A DNA stretch of 48,834 nucleotides from Desulfurococcales archaeon (GTDB lineage: Archaea > Thermoproteota > Thermoprotei_A > Sulfolobales > Desulfurococcaceae): assembly GCA_015520735.1 (NCBI GenBank), contig WAPN01000020.1, forward strand, positions 1 to 48,834, read 5' to 3'. The translations under genes and the position numbers were made by a program. Positions 1 to 7,467 of this stretch are shown in pieces. The notes beneath the pieces were generated by a model, which was given only the letters and a program-made list of their open reading frames with translations, searched no databases and was not told the DNA's origin. The stretch's first letter is position 1, and each line of letters begins with the position of its first letter.

Positions 1-1
1 C

Positions 2-373
2 TCATGGGGAATGGGAGCCACCCTGAGCAGACTCGCCGTCAGCTATGGAGCACCACTAGTAGTAGCCCTCTACAGGAACCTAACAGTACTCCTAATCCTA
101 GTAACAGTATCATACAGGGAAACGCCCTATGTCTTTACGAAGAACGGCTTCATACTGGGATTCATAGCCGGGGGACTAGGCTTCGGCATAGGCATGACCC
201 TATTCCTATACGCGGTAAAAACAGTAGGCGTAGCAGTAACAGCGCTGGCAACCAGCATAAGCCCCGTCCTAGGCAGGATATTCTCCAGGATAATAGCTGG
301 AGAAAAGCCGTCCCCCAGAGCAGTCTATGGCACACTGGTTTCAGCACTAGGGATCTTTATAGGTGTGTACTAG
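2..373 (+). CDS. EamA/DMT-superfamily permease, C-terminal part
   Basis: The reading frame is open to the left edge of the window, so only the last ~124 residues are present. The segment contains about four hydrophobic helices separated by short loops, with the small-residue-rich pattern of an EamA (10-TM drug/metabolite transporter) repeat: an Arg-Asn pair in the first helix, a Gly-rich helix in the middle (near LGFGIGMTLFLYAVK), a helix ending in a Ser-Pro-Val segment, and a final short helix. Proteins of this family are inner-membrane exporters or importers of metabolites; the substrate cannot be read from this fragment. It ends about 90 bases before the next gene, which has its own TATA-like element, so the two need not be co-transcribed. 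Confidence 0.8.
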   Translation, partial: SWGMGATLSRLAVSYGAPLVVALYRNLTVLLILVTVSYRETPYVFTKNGFILGFIAGGLGFGIGMTLFLYAVKTVGVAVTALATSISPVLGRIFSRIIAGEKPSPRAVYGTLVSALGIFIGVY

Positions 374-460
374 AGAGTTAGAATATAATTGTAGTGCAAC
401 AATATCATCATACACGGTGTTCTGGAAATACGTGTTATCTAATGATGTGGCCGAAAAGAG

Positions 461-1960
461 ATGATGGGTGTGGCGAGAAGGATCTGGATAGTTACGGGAG
501 AGTATGCCTATCCCATGGTTAAGGAATACGTTAATAGGTATGTAGCTCCTCTCTCAAGGGATATGGAAGTAGAGGTTGTGAAAATACCTGTGAAGGTCAT
601 AGGTCTCGCTACGAGCAAAGTAGTCCTATATCATCTTAAGAGATTGATAGGGAAGGATAAACCAGATATCATAGTGGTTCCTGGTCTGGTGAGAGGCGAC
701 TTAAGGGAGATAATGGAGGAGCTGGGAGTAAGGGTTGTACGTGGGCCTAAGAAGCTTGAACAGCTCCTCCTGGCCTTTATGATAGGTATCGATAACTTGG
801 AGCCTGATCGTCCTGCTGAGGATATCATCGGCGATAAACTGGGAGAGATCATAGAGAAGGCTCGGAGTGAACGGCTGAAGGAGTCGATCATGATAAACAA
901 TCTACGGATGCCATTGAATCCGCCTCCCTTCATCACCGCTCTCATCCTAGATCACGGTCTCGGCACTGATTGGCTGAAAAACTATGTTCTAACCTATAGG
1001 CCTGACATACTCGCTCTTCCACCAAGAGAGCCCGACGAAGAAATACTTGGCCTGGTGAAAGATCTGAGAATGTACGATGGAAGGATAGCGGCGCCGTACC
1101 AGTACCTTGACACTATAGTCGGGGAGGGTGTAATGGTTTCACTGGTTTATGGTGTCGCGCCCGAACAGGTTGATAGTATTGAGGACAAGTACGGAGTCGT
1201 TGTAGAGTCATATAGTGATCTAGCCTCAGCGGCTAGAAGAGCGGAGGATGAGCCACACAGGGTTATTCTCGACGCATCTCTGCCGCCTAATCCGTTCAGC
1301 CTGTTTGATCGTCTCAAGCAACTAGAGGTGGTTGAAGGTATTGCTAAATCGGCTTGGCCCACCAACCTTGCATGGGGGGTCGACGTCGATAGTCATGGGC
1401 TCTACGGACTGCTCCTTCCACTACTGGCTAGGACGGGCGTGGGCCTACTGTTTATCTGGGAGCTCGAAGAGAAGCTCTACTGGAGCCTCCAAGAGATCAA
1501 GGCTCTGAACAACTTGTTTCTCCTCTCAGCATATCTAGGGCAAAACCCTCGTGACCTAGGTATCGATATGCTTCTAGTAAAGCCTAGAATACTTCACTGG
1601 GTAGGCTTCGAGAAGCCATATAGGGTGGTCGAGGCTGTACCCAATGAGAGGATCATTATGGATCCTATGGGTATATTCAAGATAAGAGTTAACCATCGTG
1701 AAGGAATTATAGAGGTGCTCTACATAGGTAGGAAAGGCAGATTATTGATCAGAGGGAGAACGGCAAGAGAGATCAGAGACACCATTATCCGAGAAGGACT
1801 CCTGTCAAGACTCGATCACGCCTCCTACATCGGCGGTGAACTAGCAAAGGCTGAGGAAGCCCTTAGATTAGGGCTTGACTACATCCAGGACGATGCTCTT
1901 CTGCCTTCCAGGAAAGATAAATTGGAAATCATACGAAGTACTCTCGAGAACAACACTTGA
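461..1960 (+). CDS. Dihydropteroate synthase-related protein (DUF6513 + DHPS-like)
   Basis: A 499-residue protein that matches in length and layout the archaeal dihydropteroate synthase-related family (TIGR00284 type). The N-terminal ~130 residues form a DUF6513-like Rossmann domain (start pattern WIVTGEYAYPMVKEYV). The middle carries a TIM-barrel pterin-binding-like region with LNPPPFITALILDHG (about 150-165) and a WPTNLAWGVDVDSHG segment (about 300-315). The C-terminal ~100 residues hold a small alpha/beta domain. In methanogens relatives are linked to pterin biosynthesis; in a crenarchaeon the role is not established, so the function is inferred from family only. The start at 461 has ATG ATG with a purine-rich stretch (aaaagag) just upstream. 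A TATA-like box (gaatataatt) lies near 379-390. It appears to be monocistronic. Confidence 0.75.
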   Translation: MMGVARRIWIVTGEYAYPMVKEYVNRYVAPLSRDMEVEVVKIPVKVIGLATSKVVLYHLKRLIGKDKPDIIVVPGLVRGDLREIMEELGVRVVRGPKKLEQLLLAFMIGIDNLEPDRPAEDIIGDKLGEIIEKARSERLKESIMINNLRMPLNPPPFITALILDHGLGTDWLKNYVLTYRPDILALPPREPDEEILGLVKDLRMYDGRIAAPYQYLDTIVGEGVMVSLVYGVAPEQVDSIEDKYGVVVESYSDLASAARRAEDEPHRVILDASLPPNPFSLFDRLKQLEVVEGIAKSAWPTNLAWGVDVDSHGLYGLLLPLLARTGVGLLFIWELEEKLYWSLQEIKALNNLFLLSAYLGQNPRDLGIDMLLVKPRILHWVGFEKPYRVVEAVPNERIIMDPMGIFKIRVNHREGIIEVLYIGRKGRLLIRGRTAREIRDTIIREGLLSRLDHASYIGGELAKAEEALRLGLDYIQDDALLPSRKDKLEIIRSTLENNT

Positions 1961-2008
1961 ACATTTAAATTAACTTTGATATCAAAGATATTTAGGAAAA
2001 ATCACCCA

Positions 2009-2016
2009 TATTATAT
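2009..2016 (+). promoter_or_regulatory. TATA box placing a leaderless start for the DUF4129 gene
   Basis: The octamer tattatat is centred about 24-25 bases before the TTG codon at 2037. That is the distance expected between an archaeal TATA box and the transcription start, so the mRNA would begin at or next to the TTG. This explains why no properly spaced ribosome site is seen before that codon (ggggaga touches it directly). Confidence 0.4.
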
Positions 2017-2036
2017 CTCTGGGGTGTCCGGGGAGA

Positions 2037-2564
2037 TTGTCCAATCCTATTAGATACATACCCATCCCCGAGAACAGTACGGCCCACACAGTCATAACTA
2101 ATTCCACGTTTCCTGAGGGCAACCTAACACTAAATTCTACAGTAGCATTAATGAACAAGCAACCCCCGGTTGGGCCTCTACATTTTTCTTTCCTCATATA
2201 CTACTTGTTCTTCGCCACAGTGATCGCCGTGATATTGATCTTGGCACACTACTATGGCGGTGGGATCCATGCTCCTACACGTGTAATAGTTCAGCTGGCC
2301 GCTGGAGAACGCAGTTCCTTTATCAGGGCGATCTACGAGTATGCTGGGATAAAGAAGACTCTGAGAAAATATTATCTTCGACTAAGGGAGATCTTCGGTT
2401 GCGCCTCATGCACGCCGAGAGAACTGGCGTTGATGAGCGGGGATAGGAGGATCTATGGGTTCGCAGAGGTCTATGAGGACGTAGTTTATGGATCTAAGAA
2501 TAGAGGCGATGTTGATGAAGTAGTAAAGGAGATAGATAAGATCAGGGGTGGTGTTGGAGACTGA
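2037..2564 (+). CDS. DUF4129-domain membrane protein with Asn-sequon stalk
   Basis: 175 residues, TTG start. The first ~48 residues are hydrophilic and contain four N-X-S/T sequons in 23 residues (N13, N22, N29, N33). One transmembrane helix follows (about 50-72), then a cytoplasmic basic segment and a C-terminal DUF4129-like part with the typical CTPRELAL motif (about 125-132) followed by a Tyr-Glu pattern (EVYEDVVYG). The likely topology is N-terminus outside and C-terminus inside, with a glycosylated extracellular stalk; this is inference, since no signal peptide is visible. It is the first gene of an operon with DUF4350, MoxR and DUF58 genes, a combination widespread in bacteria and archaea and thought to serve cell-envelope maturation or protein-complex assembly. 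The stop codon overlaps the proposed CTG start of the next gene. Confidence 0.7.
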   Translation: MSNPIRYIPIPENSTAHTVITNSTFPEGNLTLNSTVALMNKQPPVGPLHFSFLIYYLFFATVIAVILILAHYYGGGIHAPTRVIVQLAAGERSSFIRAIYEYAGIKKTLRKYYLRLREIFGCASCTPRELALMSGDRRIYGFAEVYEDVVYGSKNRGDVDEVVKEIDKIRGGVGD

Positions 2565-3523
2565 TAGGCTCAAAAGCTATTAGCGTAAGTATAGCTACTG
2601 TTCTGATCTTGCTGATAGTTTACTCAAACCTAATGGTAGCTCGCGCGGTAATAGGGGATTCTCCATCAATATATAATAATGGCCCGGGAGGCGTATCCTA
2701 TTTCTTCACGATAATGATGTATAGGAATAGCCCAATAGCTATCATGAACTTCGATGAACTCCACCAATACTCACCATGGATTCACGTATTGTTCATTATA
2801 AGCCCAGATAAGCCCATAAGCATAGATGATGCCCGCAAGGTGCTCGAATGGGTTAGTAATGGCGGAGAAGTAGTAGTTATGGATGAAACAAATAGTACAG
2901 AGGCCCTCTTAAAGCTGCTGGGAGTTAACAAGAGTGTTTTTGCCGGATATATTGCTATGGGTATATGTAAAGTGGATGATCATGCCATGCCCATCCTATT
3001 CGATGTCTTCAAGACTTTCCCAGAGCCTGGGAAAGCTAAGCCTATCTGCTGGACTAGAAATAGCGTTGTGGCTTTCGAGAAGAAGATCGGTAAGGGATCA
3101 GTAATAGTGATCGGAGATTCAAGCCTCGTAATAAACTACATAGTGATGGACACACGTTACGGTGCACTTGATACATACCTCATAAAACGCTTGGTTGGGA
3201 ACAAGGAGATCCTGATCTATGAGGGTAATAGAGCATACAGGATAATGTACTCGATAAAGGGAGTGACGACAATAAACGCGATCATGGCTATGATCTCGGG
3301 CTTTCCCGGAGTATTCTTTGAACATCAGGGCCTGCTAAAAATAATCTCTCTAATGATTCTATGGATGATAATCACGGGGTTTGTGTCAATGTACTTGTTC
3401 AGCTTTCCCCGGGCACCCTACCCCAAACTCAAGAAACCTGCAAGAAGTGAGGCACTGATCACCCGTAAAGAAATTCAGAGGGGGCTAAAAGATTGGGGAG
3501 TCGAGACCTCGAAGAAAAAGTAA
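2561..3523 (+). CDS. DUF4350-type membrane-anchored protein (CTG start proposed)
   Basis: From the first conventional codon (TTG at 2609) the protein has 304 residues but would begin in the middle of a hydrophobic helix. The frame is open upstream to 2540 and holds no ATG, GTG or TTG before 2609. A CTG at 2561 gives 320 residues beginning with a complete signal-anchor-like helix (GSKAISVSIATVLILLLIVY). It overlaps the previous stop as CTGA, and a GGGGTGGTG element ends 7 bases before it. The body fits DUF4350: a Rossmann/ThuA-like fold with VLEWVSNGGEVVVMDETN (about 95-112), then GKGSVIVIGDSS near the middle, and a second membrane helix near the C-terminus (MILWMIITGFVSMYLF). Such proteins accompany MoxR/DUF58 operons. 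Identity as DUF4350 is moderately sure; the start is inference. Confidence 0.7.
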   Translation: MIGSKAISVSIATVLILLIVYSNLMVARAVIGDSPSIYNNGPGGVSYFFTIMMYRNSPIAIMNFDELHQYSPWIHVLFIISPDKPISIDDARKVLEWVSNGGEVVVMDETNSTEALLKLLGVNKSVFAGYIAMGICKVDDHAMPILFDVFKTFPEPGKAKPICWTRNSVVAFEKKIGKGSVIVIGDSSLVINYIVMDTRYGALDTYLIKRLVGNKEILIYEGNRAYRIMYSIKGVTTINAIMAMISGFPGVFFEHQGLLKIISLMILWMIITGFVSMYLFSFPRAPYPKLKKPARSEALITRKEIQRGLKDWGVETSKKK

Positions 3524-4452
3524 GGGAGTATAGCAGACTATTATCCCGCGTTATAGACAATGTCTCGAAAAAAGTGATCGGCAAGAGGAAGGAGCTAGAA
3601 CTGGTCCTGGCGACACTGTTTTCCGAGGGCCACGTCCTCCTCGAGGGAGTCCCCGGTGTAGCGAAGACCCTAATGGCAAAAACTATAGCCAGATCCCTGG
3701 GCCTGGACTTTAAGCGGGTACAGGGAACACCGGATATGCTGCCATCAGATATTATCGGAGTACAAATCTTTGACCCATCCAGGCAAGGCTTCGTCTTCAA
3801 GCAGGGACCCGTGTTCACCAACATCCTGTTCGTGGACGAGATAAACCGTTTGCCTCCAAAAACACAGGCAGCACTACTTGAGGCGATGCAGGAGAGACAA
3901 GTTACCATCGAGGGCAAAACCTATAGGTTGCCGAGCCCGTTCCTCGTTATCGCGACGATGAACCCCATTGAGATCGAGGGAACCTTCCCCCTGAGCGAAG
4001 CACAGGTTGACAGGTTCCTGTCCAAGATCATCATAGGGTATCCCGGTGTGGATGAAACCGTCGAGATCCTTATGCGCTACTACGATATAGTCCGCGAAGA
4101 AGATGTAGAGCCAGTTCTTACGCCGAAAGAGATCTTGGAGATAATCGATACGGTTAAGAAGATCAGGGCCGATAAGAACGTGTTGAAATACATAGCATTG
4201 ATCGTGGAGGCTACCCGTAGCCATAAAATGGTGAGGCTGGGAGCATCACCCCGTGGAGCAATAGCTCTCCTACTGCTCTCTAGAGGAATAGCTCTTATGA
4301 GGGGGAGAGACTATATAACACCCGATGATGTTAAATACGTTGCCCACGCCGCGTTGAGACATAGGATAATGTTGACCGGTGAAGCCATGATAACAGGGTT
4401 GACGCCTGACAAGATCATCGACTTCATTCTCGAAAGGGTAGAGGTCCCTTGA
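3493..4452 (+). CDS. moxR: MoxR-family AAA+ ATPase
   Basis: 319 residues, normal length for MoxR. The Walker A motif is GVPGVAKT (52-59), Walker B is ILFVDEIN (111-118) with D115/E116, and sensor 1 lies in the IATMNPIEIEG stretch. It is followed by an Arg-finger-containing PLSEAQVDRF segment and a C-terminal lid domain with GASPRGAIALL. MoxR ATPases act as chaperone-like remodelers that help mature or insert cofactors into partner proteins carrying VWA or DUF58 domains. The TTG start at 3493 lies inside the end of the DUF4350 gene (31-base overlap), and the stop overlaps the next gene's TTG as TTGA, which implies translational coupling. All active-site residues look intact, so it should be catalytically competent. 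Confidence 0.93.
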   Translation: MGSRDLEEKVREYSRLLSRVIDNVSKKVIGKRKELELVLATLFSEGHVLLEGVPGVAKTLMAKTIARSLGLDFKRVQGTPDMLPSDIIGVQIFDPSRQGFVFKQGPVFTNILFVDEINRLPPKTQAALLEAMQERQVTIEGKTYRLPSPFLVIATMNPIEIEGTFPLSEAQVDRFLSKIIIGYPGVDETVEILMRYYDIVREEDVEPVLTPKEILEIIDTVKKIRADKNVLKYIALIVEATRSHKMVRLGASPRGAIALLLLSRGIALMRGRDYITPDDVKYVAHAALRHRIMLTGEAMITGLTPDKIIDFILERVEVP

Positions 4453-5702
4453 AGATAACTTTTAGCGGATACACACACATAGTTGTTGCTCTAATGCTTC
4501 TCCTCTACAGCTTATACTCTAGATCCCTGGTCGGATTATCCATAGCTCTCGCACTCATACTTGTTTTCTACTACGAGTACCACGTGTTTTTCCAAACAAA
4601 AAACTATATACGGAACATCATCGTCGAGCGAAGCGTTGACAAGAAAATATGTGGCGAGCTTGACAAGGTGAAAATGATCCTCCGGATCAAGAACCAAGGA
4701 GACAAGCCTATCCCGAGACTAATAGTGCTCGACACACTCCCCAAGTTCACAAGCACCAGGAAGAAACCCGTATTCACGATAGCATTACCTCCGAGATGCG
4801 AGGCCGTAGCAGAGTATTTCTTTAGAGTCGAAGCTCCTGGAACCCATGGCTTCGGAGAGCTCTATATGTCGATAACCGATCCACTGGGCTACTTCTTCGA
4901 GCAATACTCTTATACAGCTAACGCGTATACTGTGGCTCTTCCGAGAACTGCTAGGACAAGGGTTTCCGTTAAGAGTCTCCAGAAGATCATTGGAGCATAT
5001 ATTGCTGGGAAATCATTGTCAGGACTATACGATCTAGCCGGTTATAGGGAGTACCAGCCAGGCGATGACCCTAGAAAGATCCTGTGGAAGGAATATGCAA
5101 AGACGGGGAAACTGGTTGTTAGACTAGATTACGGCGAGTCAAGGGCTAAGACCCTCTTACTAGTCGATATAAGGAACTATTTATGGTACATTGGAAGATC
5201 ACCCAATACTCTCGCCCACGCACAACTAAGGCTTGCACGGGGAATACTAGAATATCTTGCCAAGACAGGCTCCCATATCGATATGGCCGTGTGTTGCGAC
5301 GTATCCCCTAAGCTCAGGATAGGGGTTGAGAAAGACGTTCTTGAAGCAATATATGATATGTCCTCACTAATAAAGCCAGGCGAAGGATGCCAGTCACCAT
5401 TGTCAGTATATGCCGAGCAAGCACAATATCTCGGCATAGACCCTATGCGGTACGATCTAGTAGTCCTCGTCACTAATCCACTGACATTATTACTGGAGGG
5501 ACCCGATCCACTGGATAAGCTGCTCCGCGTATATGCCGGAAAACTCTTCCTCATCTTCCCAGACTATGACTACGGGAGCCTCATAGGCAGAGACGAGTAC
5601 AAGGCCCTCCTCTCAAGGATAGCGGCTAGAATAGCAGGGCCGGGCTTAGGGTTGGAAATACCAGAGATTGGTGTTAGGATAAATGTTGAGAGGCACCGGT
5701 AA
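4449..5702 (+). CDS. DUF58-domain protein, membrane-anchored MoxR partner
   Basis: 417 residues. Two short hydrophobic helices at the N-terminus (about 8-25 and 29-45) anchor the protein. A beta-rich region follows (about 55-150). Then comes the DUF58 signature around 190-215 (LAGYREYQPGDDPRKILWKEYAKTG, a degenerate VWA-like core): the motif YREYQPGDDPRKI is essentially canonical. The remaining part is a VWA-like alpha/beta domain. DUF58 proteins are the usual neighbour and presumed client or partner of MoxR. The TTG start overlaps the MoxR stop as TTGA; its own stop TAA shares one base with the ATG of the next gene (TAATG), so the operon is tightly coupled. Confidence 0.9.
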   Translation: MKITFSGYTHIVVALMLLLYSLYSRSLVGLSIALALILVFYYEYHVFFQTKNYIRNIIVERSVDKKICGELDKVKMILRIKNQGDKPIPRLIVLDTLPKFTSTRKKPVFTIALPPRCEAVAEYFFRVEAPGTHGFGELYMSITDPLGYFFEQYSYTANAYTVALPRTARTRVSVKSLQKIIGAYIAGKSLSGLYDLAGYREYQPGDDPRKILWKEYAKTGKLVVRLDYGESRAKTLLLVDIRNYLWYIGRSPNTLAHAQLRLARGILEYLAKTGSHIDMAVCCDVSPKLRIGVEKDVLEAIYDMSSLIKPGEGCQSPLSVYAEQAQYLGIDPMRYDLVVLVTNPLTLLLEGPDPLDKLLRVYAGKLFLIFPDYDYGSLIGRDEYKALLSRIAARIAGPGLGLEIPEIGVRINVERHR

Positions 5703-6358
5703 TGAATGATCTATTGATATTTATCACTATGCTCACGGTAATAAGTATAGGTATCATTACGGAGAAATACACTGGCGCAACAGAGATAACGCCAGCTATA
5801 ATTCTAGGGTCAGTGTTTGCGGGCATCTATCTCGGGCTTAACCCAGTCTACATAGCACTGATAGCTGCATTGATCCCCGGCTATAAATACGTGCTTCTCA
5901 TGACAAATAAACCATATAGAGCCAGCGGCGGCCTCAAGATCCTCTGGGGATCATTATCGAGGTACTCGGCCTATATAATGCTAGCTATTGGGTTATCTCT
6001 TGTCCTTGCCGGGAAGAGGCTGGAATACATTGGCGCATGGGAGTCCGAGATGCTGTATATACTCATAGTGTTCACCGCCCTCACGGCAACCCTTGATCCG
6101 AGACTAGGGCTCTTCACGTGGATCGGCGATAAGCTGAAAAGAGATCTGTCGAGCATCGAGAACGGCCTTATAAAGCTTGCTTATGTGCTCGGCCTAATGC
6201 TTCTACTCACAACAATATGGCCTTCTTATAATTCAGCAGGTCTTCCCGGCCTTTTACCCTATATTGCCTCTCTAGTCCTGAGGCACAAAGGGCAAAGGGT
6301 ATTATCCAACATTGCTTTAGCCCTGTCTATGGTTCTTACAATATTTTTCTTACCATAA
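5702..6358 (+). CDS. Polytopic membrane protein of the MoxR operon
   Basis: 218 residues with about six hydrophobic helices (roughly 3-22, 30-62 as two, 85-105, 115-130, 155-175, 195-215), short loops and one basic cytoplasmic loop (KLKRDLSSIENG). I do not recognise a family. The ATG overlaps the DUF58 stop by one base, so it belongs to the same operon and is presumably a membrane component of the MoxR/DUF58 system. No catalytic motif can be seen. Leu/Ile/Ala content is high and there are no cysteines. It could equally be an assembly factor or a structural envelope protein. Confidence 0.6.
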   Translation: MNDLLIFITMLTVISIGIITEKYTGATEITPAIILGSVFAGIYLGLNPVYIALIAALIPGYKYVLLMTNKPYRASGGLKILWGSLSRYSAYIMLAIGLSLVLAGKRLEYIGAWESEMLYILIVFTALTATLDPRLGLFTWIGDKLKRDLSSIENGLIKLAYVLGLMLLLTTIWPSYNSAGLPGLLPYIASLVLRHKGQRVLSNIALALSMVLTIFFLP

Positions 6359-6393
6359 ACATATACTAGGATCTTAGATAGAGGTGTGTAAAA

Positions 6394-6588
6394 ATGGGGA
6401 GCCAATCACGCGGGTTCGGCCTAATATATAGTTTGATATCACTACTGGCCTCAATAGGTTTCTTCTCATTTGCCGCATATGTTCTCATGAACAATAAGCT
6501 TCTTGAAAGCTTATTATCGTTTGTAACCGGCATTATATTGTTGAGCACAAGCCTATCAATATATCGTGATGCCGTCAAAAAAGACTGA
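6394..6588 (+). CDS. Small two-helix membrane protein
   Basis: 64 residues: a short basic N-terminus (MGSQSRGFG), two hydrophobic helices (about 10-31 and 38-56) and a charged C-terminus (YRDAVKKD). It starts at ATG 6394 with a gaggtgtg ribosome-site-like stretch 8-14 bases upstream. It lies 35 bases after the previous gene on the same strand and is followed by a T-rich stretch (agtttttct, about 6627-6635) that may end transcription. It is likely the last gene of the MoxR operon. No family is recognised and the function is unknown. Confidence 0.5.
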   Translation: MGSQSRGFGLIYSLISLLASIGFFSFAAYVLMNNKLLESLLSFVTGIILLSTSLSIYRDAVKKD

Positions 6589-6660
6589 TCACTGATCCAT
6601 GAATTGACTATCTATATAGTGTATTTAGTTTTTCTAACAAAATATTTTGTAGAGGTAATC

Positions 6661-6670
6661 CTTAATAAAG
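6661..6670 (+). promoter_or_regulatory. TATA-like box and ribosome site of the superoxide reductase gene
   Basis: The cttaataaag element at 6661-6670 would set a transcription start near 6690. That leaves a leader of about 15 bases holding ggtgat (6694-6699) at a normal distance before ATG 6706. The gene therefore has its own promoter, separate from the operon upstream. Confidence 0.4.
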
Positions 6671-6705
6671 GGAAAAGACAGAATTTGATAAATGGTGATA
6701 AATAA

Positions 6706-7077
6706 ATGCCTAGATTCTCCGAACTCATATATGCCTCGGAAACAGCGAAAGGCCAGGCAATAACTAAGGCGGAGACACATACCCCTAAAATAGAGGTCCC
6801 TGAACAGATCAAGCCCGGTGAACCATTTACAGTAAGAGTAGGGGTCGGCCCCCATCCCAACACGGTCCAGCACAGTATAAGGAGGATCGAGCTATATTAT
6901 TACGAGGAAGGCCGTCCCTTCAATCCCGTGAGGCTGGTAACAATAGATTTAGAGCCAGGATACGCCGAGCCGAAGCTGGAGATCACCCTGAAGCTCGAAA
7001 AGCCGGGAACACTTTACGCCATAGCATACTGCAACCTGCACGGATTATGGGAGGCCAGAAAAGAGATCAAGTTCTAG
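6706..7077 (+). CDS. sorA: Superoxide reductase (neelaredoxin type), lysine-less
   Basis: 123 residues, typical of one-iron class II superoxide reductase, which reduces superoxide to hydrogen peroxide in the cytoplasm without releasing oxygen. The iron ligands are all visible: H25, H50 (in HPNTVQH), H56, C109 and H112 (in YCNLHG). Glu23, the sixth ligand in the resting ferric state, is present. The conserved lysine of the usual E-K-H motif is replaced by Thr24 (AETHTP). The same Glu-Thr-His arrangement is known from the Ignicoccus hospitalis enzyme, which remains active, so I call this functional. The N-terminal extension of about 10 residues also matches that enzyme's numbering. The gene is followed by a small CxxC protein that may be co-transcribed. 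Confidence 0.93.
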   Translation: MPRFSELIYASETAKGQAITKAETHTPKIEVPEQIKPGEPFTVRVGVGPHPNTVQHSIRRIELYYYEEGRPFNPVRLVTIDLEPGYAEPKLEITLKLEKPGTLYAIAYCNLHGLWEARKEIKF

Positions 7078-7157
7078 ACCTTTTTACCGGGCCCGATACT
7101 CCTCGGCAAAGAAAACTCTTTCCCAAAATCCTCAAAACCATTACAGGTGATCCCGGA

Positions 7158-7457
7158 ATGGAAGATGGTGGGCATAAAGTTGAAGTGCCAGTTGGGATCA
7201 TTGAGGCGATCGAAGATTATAACAGGTACCGATCACCCGAAGCAACCGCCGAAATTATCGATTACAGAGACAAAGAGCTGACAATCAGGTTCATCGGTTC
7301 TTTCTGCTTCACATGCGGAATTAATGACTGGATCGAGGATCTGAAATATGTGCTAGAAGATCACGACATCGAAGCGGAGATAACTGAGATCATAGAAGAT
7401 GGCGAAACCAGTAGGGTCGCGAAATTCCATGTCAAGAAAACAGCTTTAGAGAAATAA
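7158..7457 (+). CDS. Small CxxC protein, NifU-C/thioredoxin-like pattern
   Basis: The ATG at 7158 has AGGTGA exactly 7 bases upstream (7145-7150), so I prefer it to the ATG at 7047 inside sorA, which would add 37 residues of unlikely composition. The 99-residue protein is acidic, with one CxxC (C50, C53 in GSFCFTCG) after a beta strand and followed by a helix (DWIEDLKYVLEDH) and a strand. This pattern (strand, GxCxxC, helix, strand) resembles the C-terminal Fe-S domain of NifU or a redox protein, but I cannot assign a family with confidence. The position 80 bases after sorA suggests a redox or Fe-S role linked to oxidative stress. It is convergent with ileS, with 10 bases between the stops. 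Confidence 0.65.
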   Translation: MEDGGHKVEVPVGIIEAIEDYNRYRSPEATAEIIDYRDKELTIRFIGSFCFTCGINDWIEDLKYVLEDHDIEAEITEIIEDGETSRVAKFHVKKTALEK

Positions 7458-7467
7458 TAATAGTTTA

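Noticed and set aside
4-381. 125-codon plus-strand frame overlapping the EamA fragment
   Set aside because: Hydrophilic shadow; the overlapping frame has the expected transmembrane helices.
3459-3917. 152-codon minus-strand frame inside moxR
   Set aside because: Antisense shadow of a gene with complete Walker motifs; Ser/Arg-rich composition is typical of shadows.
7047-7157. Longer start for the CxxC protein inside sorA
   Set aside because: It would add 37 unlikely residues and overlaps sorA; ATG 7158 has AGGTGA seven bases upstream.
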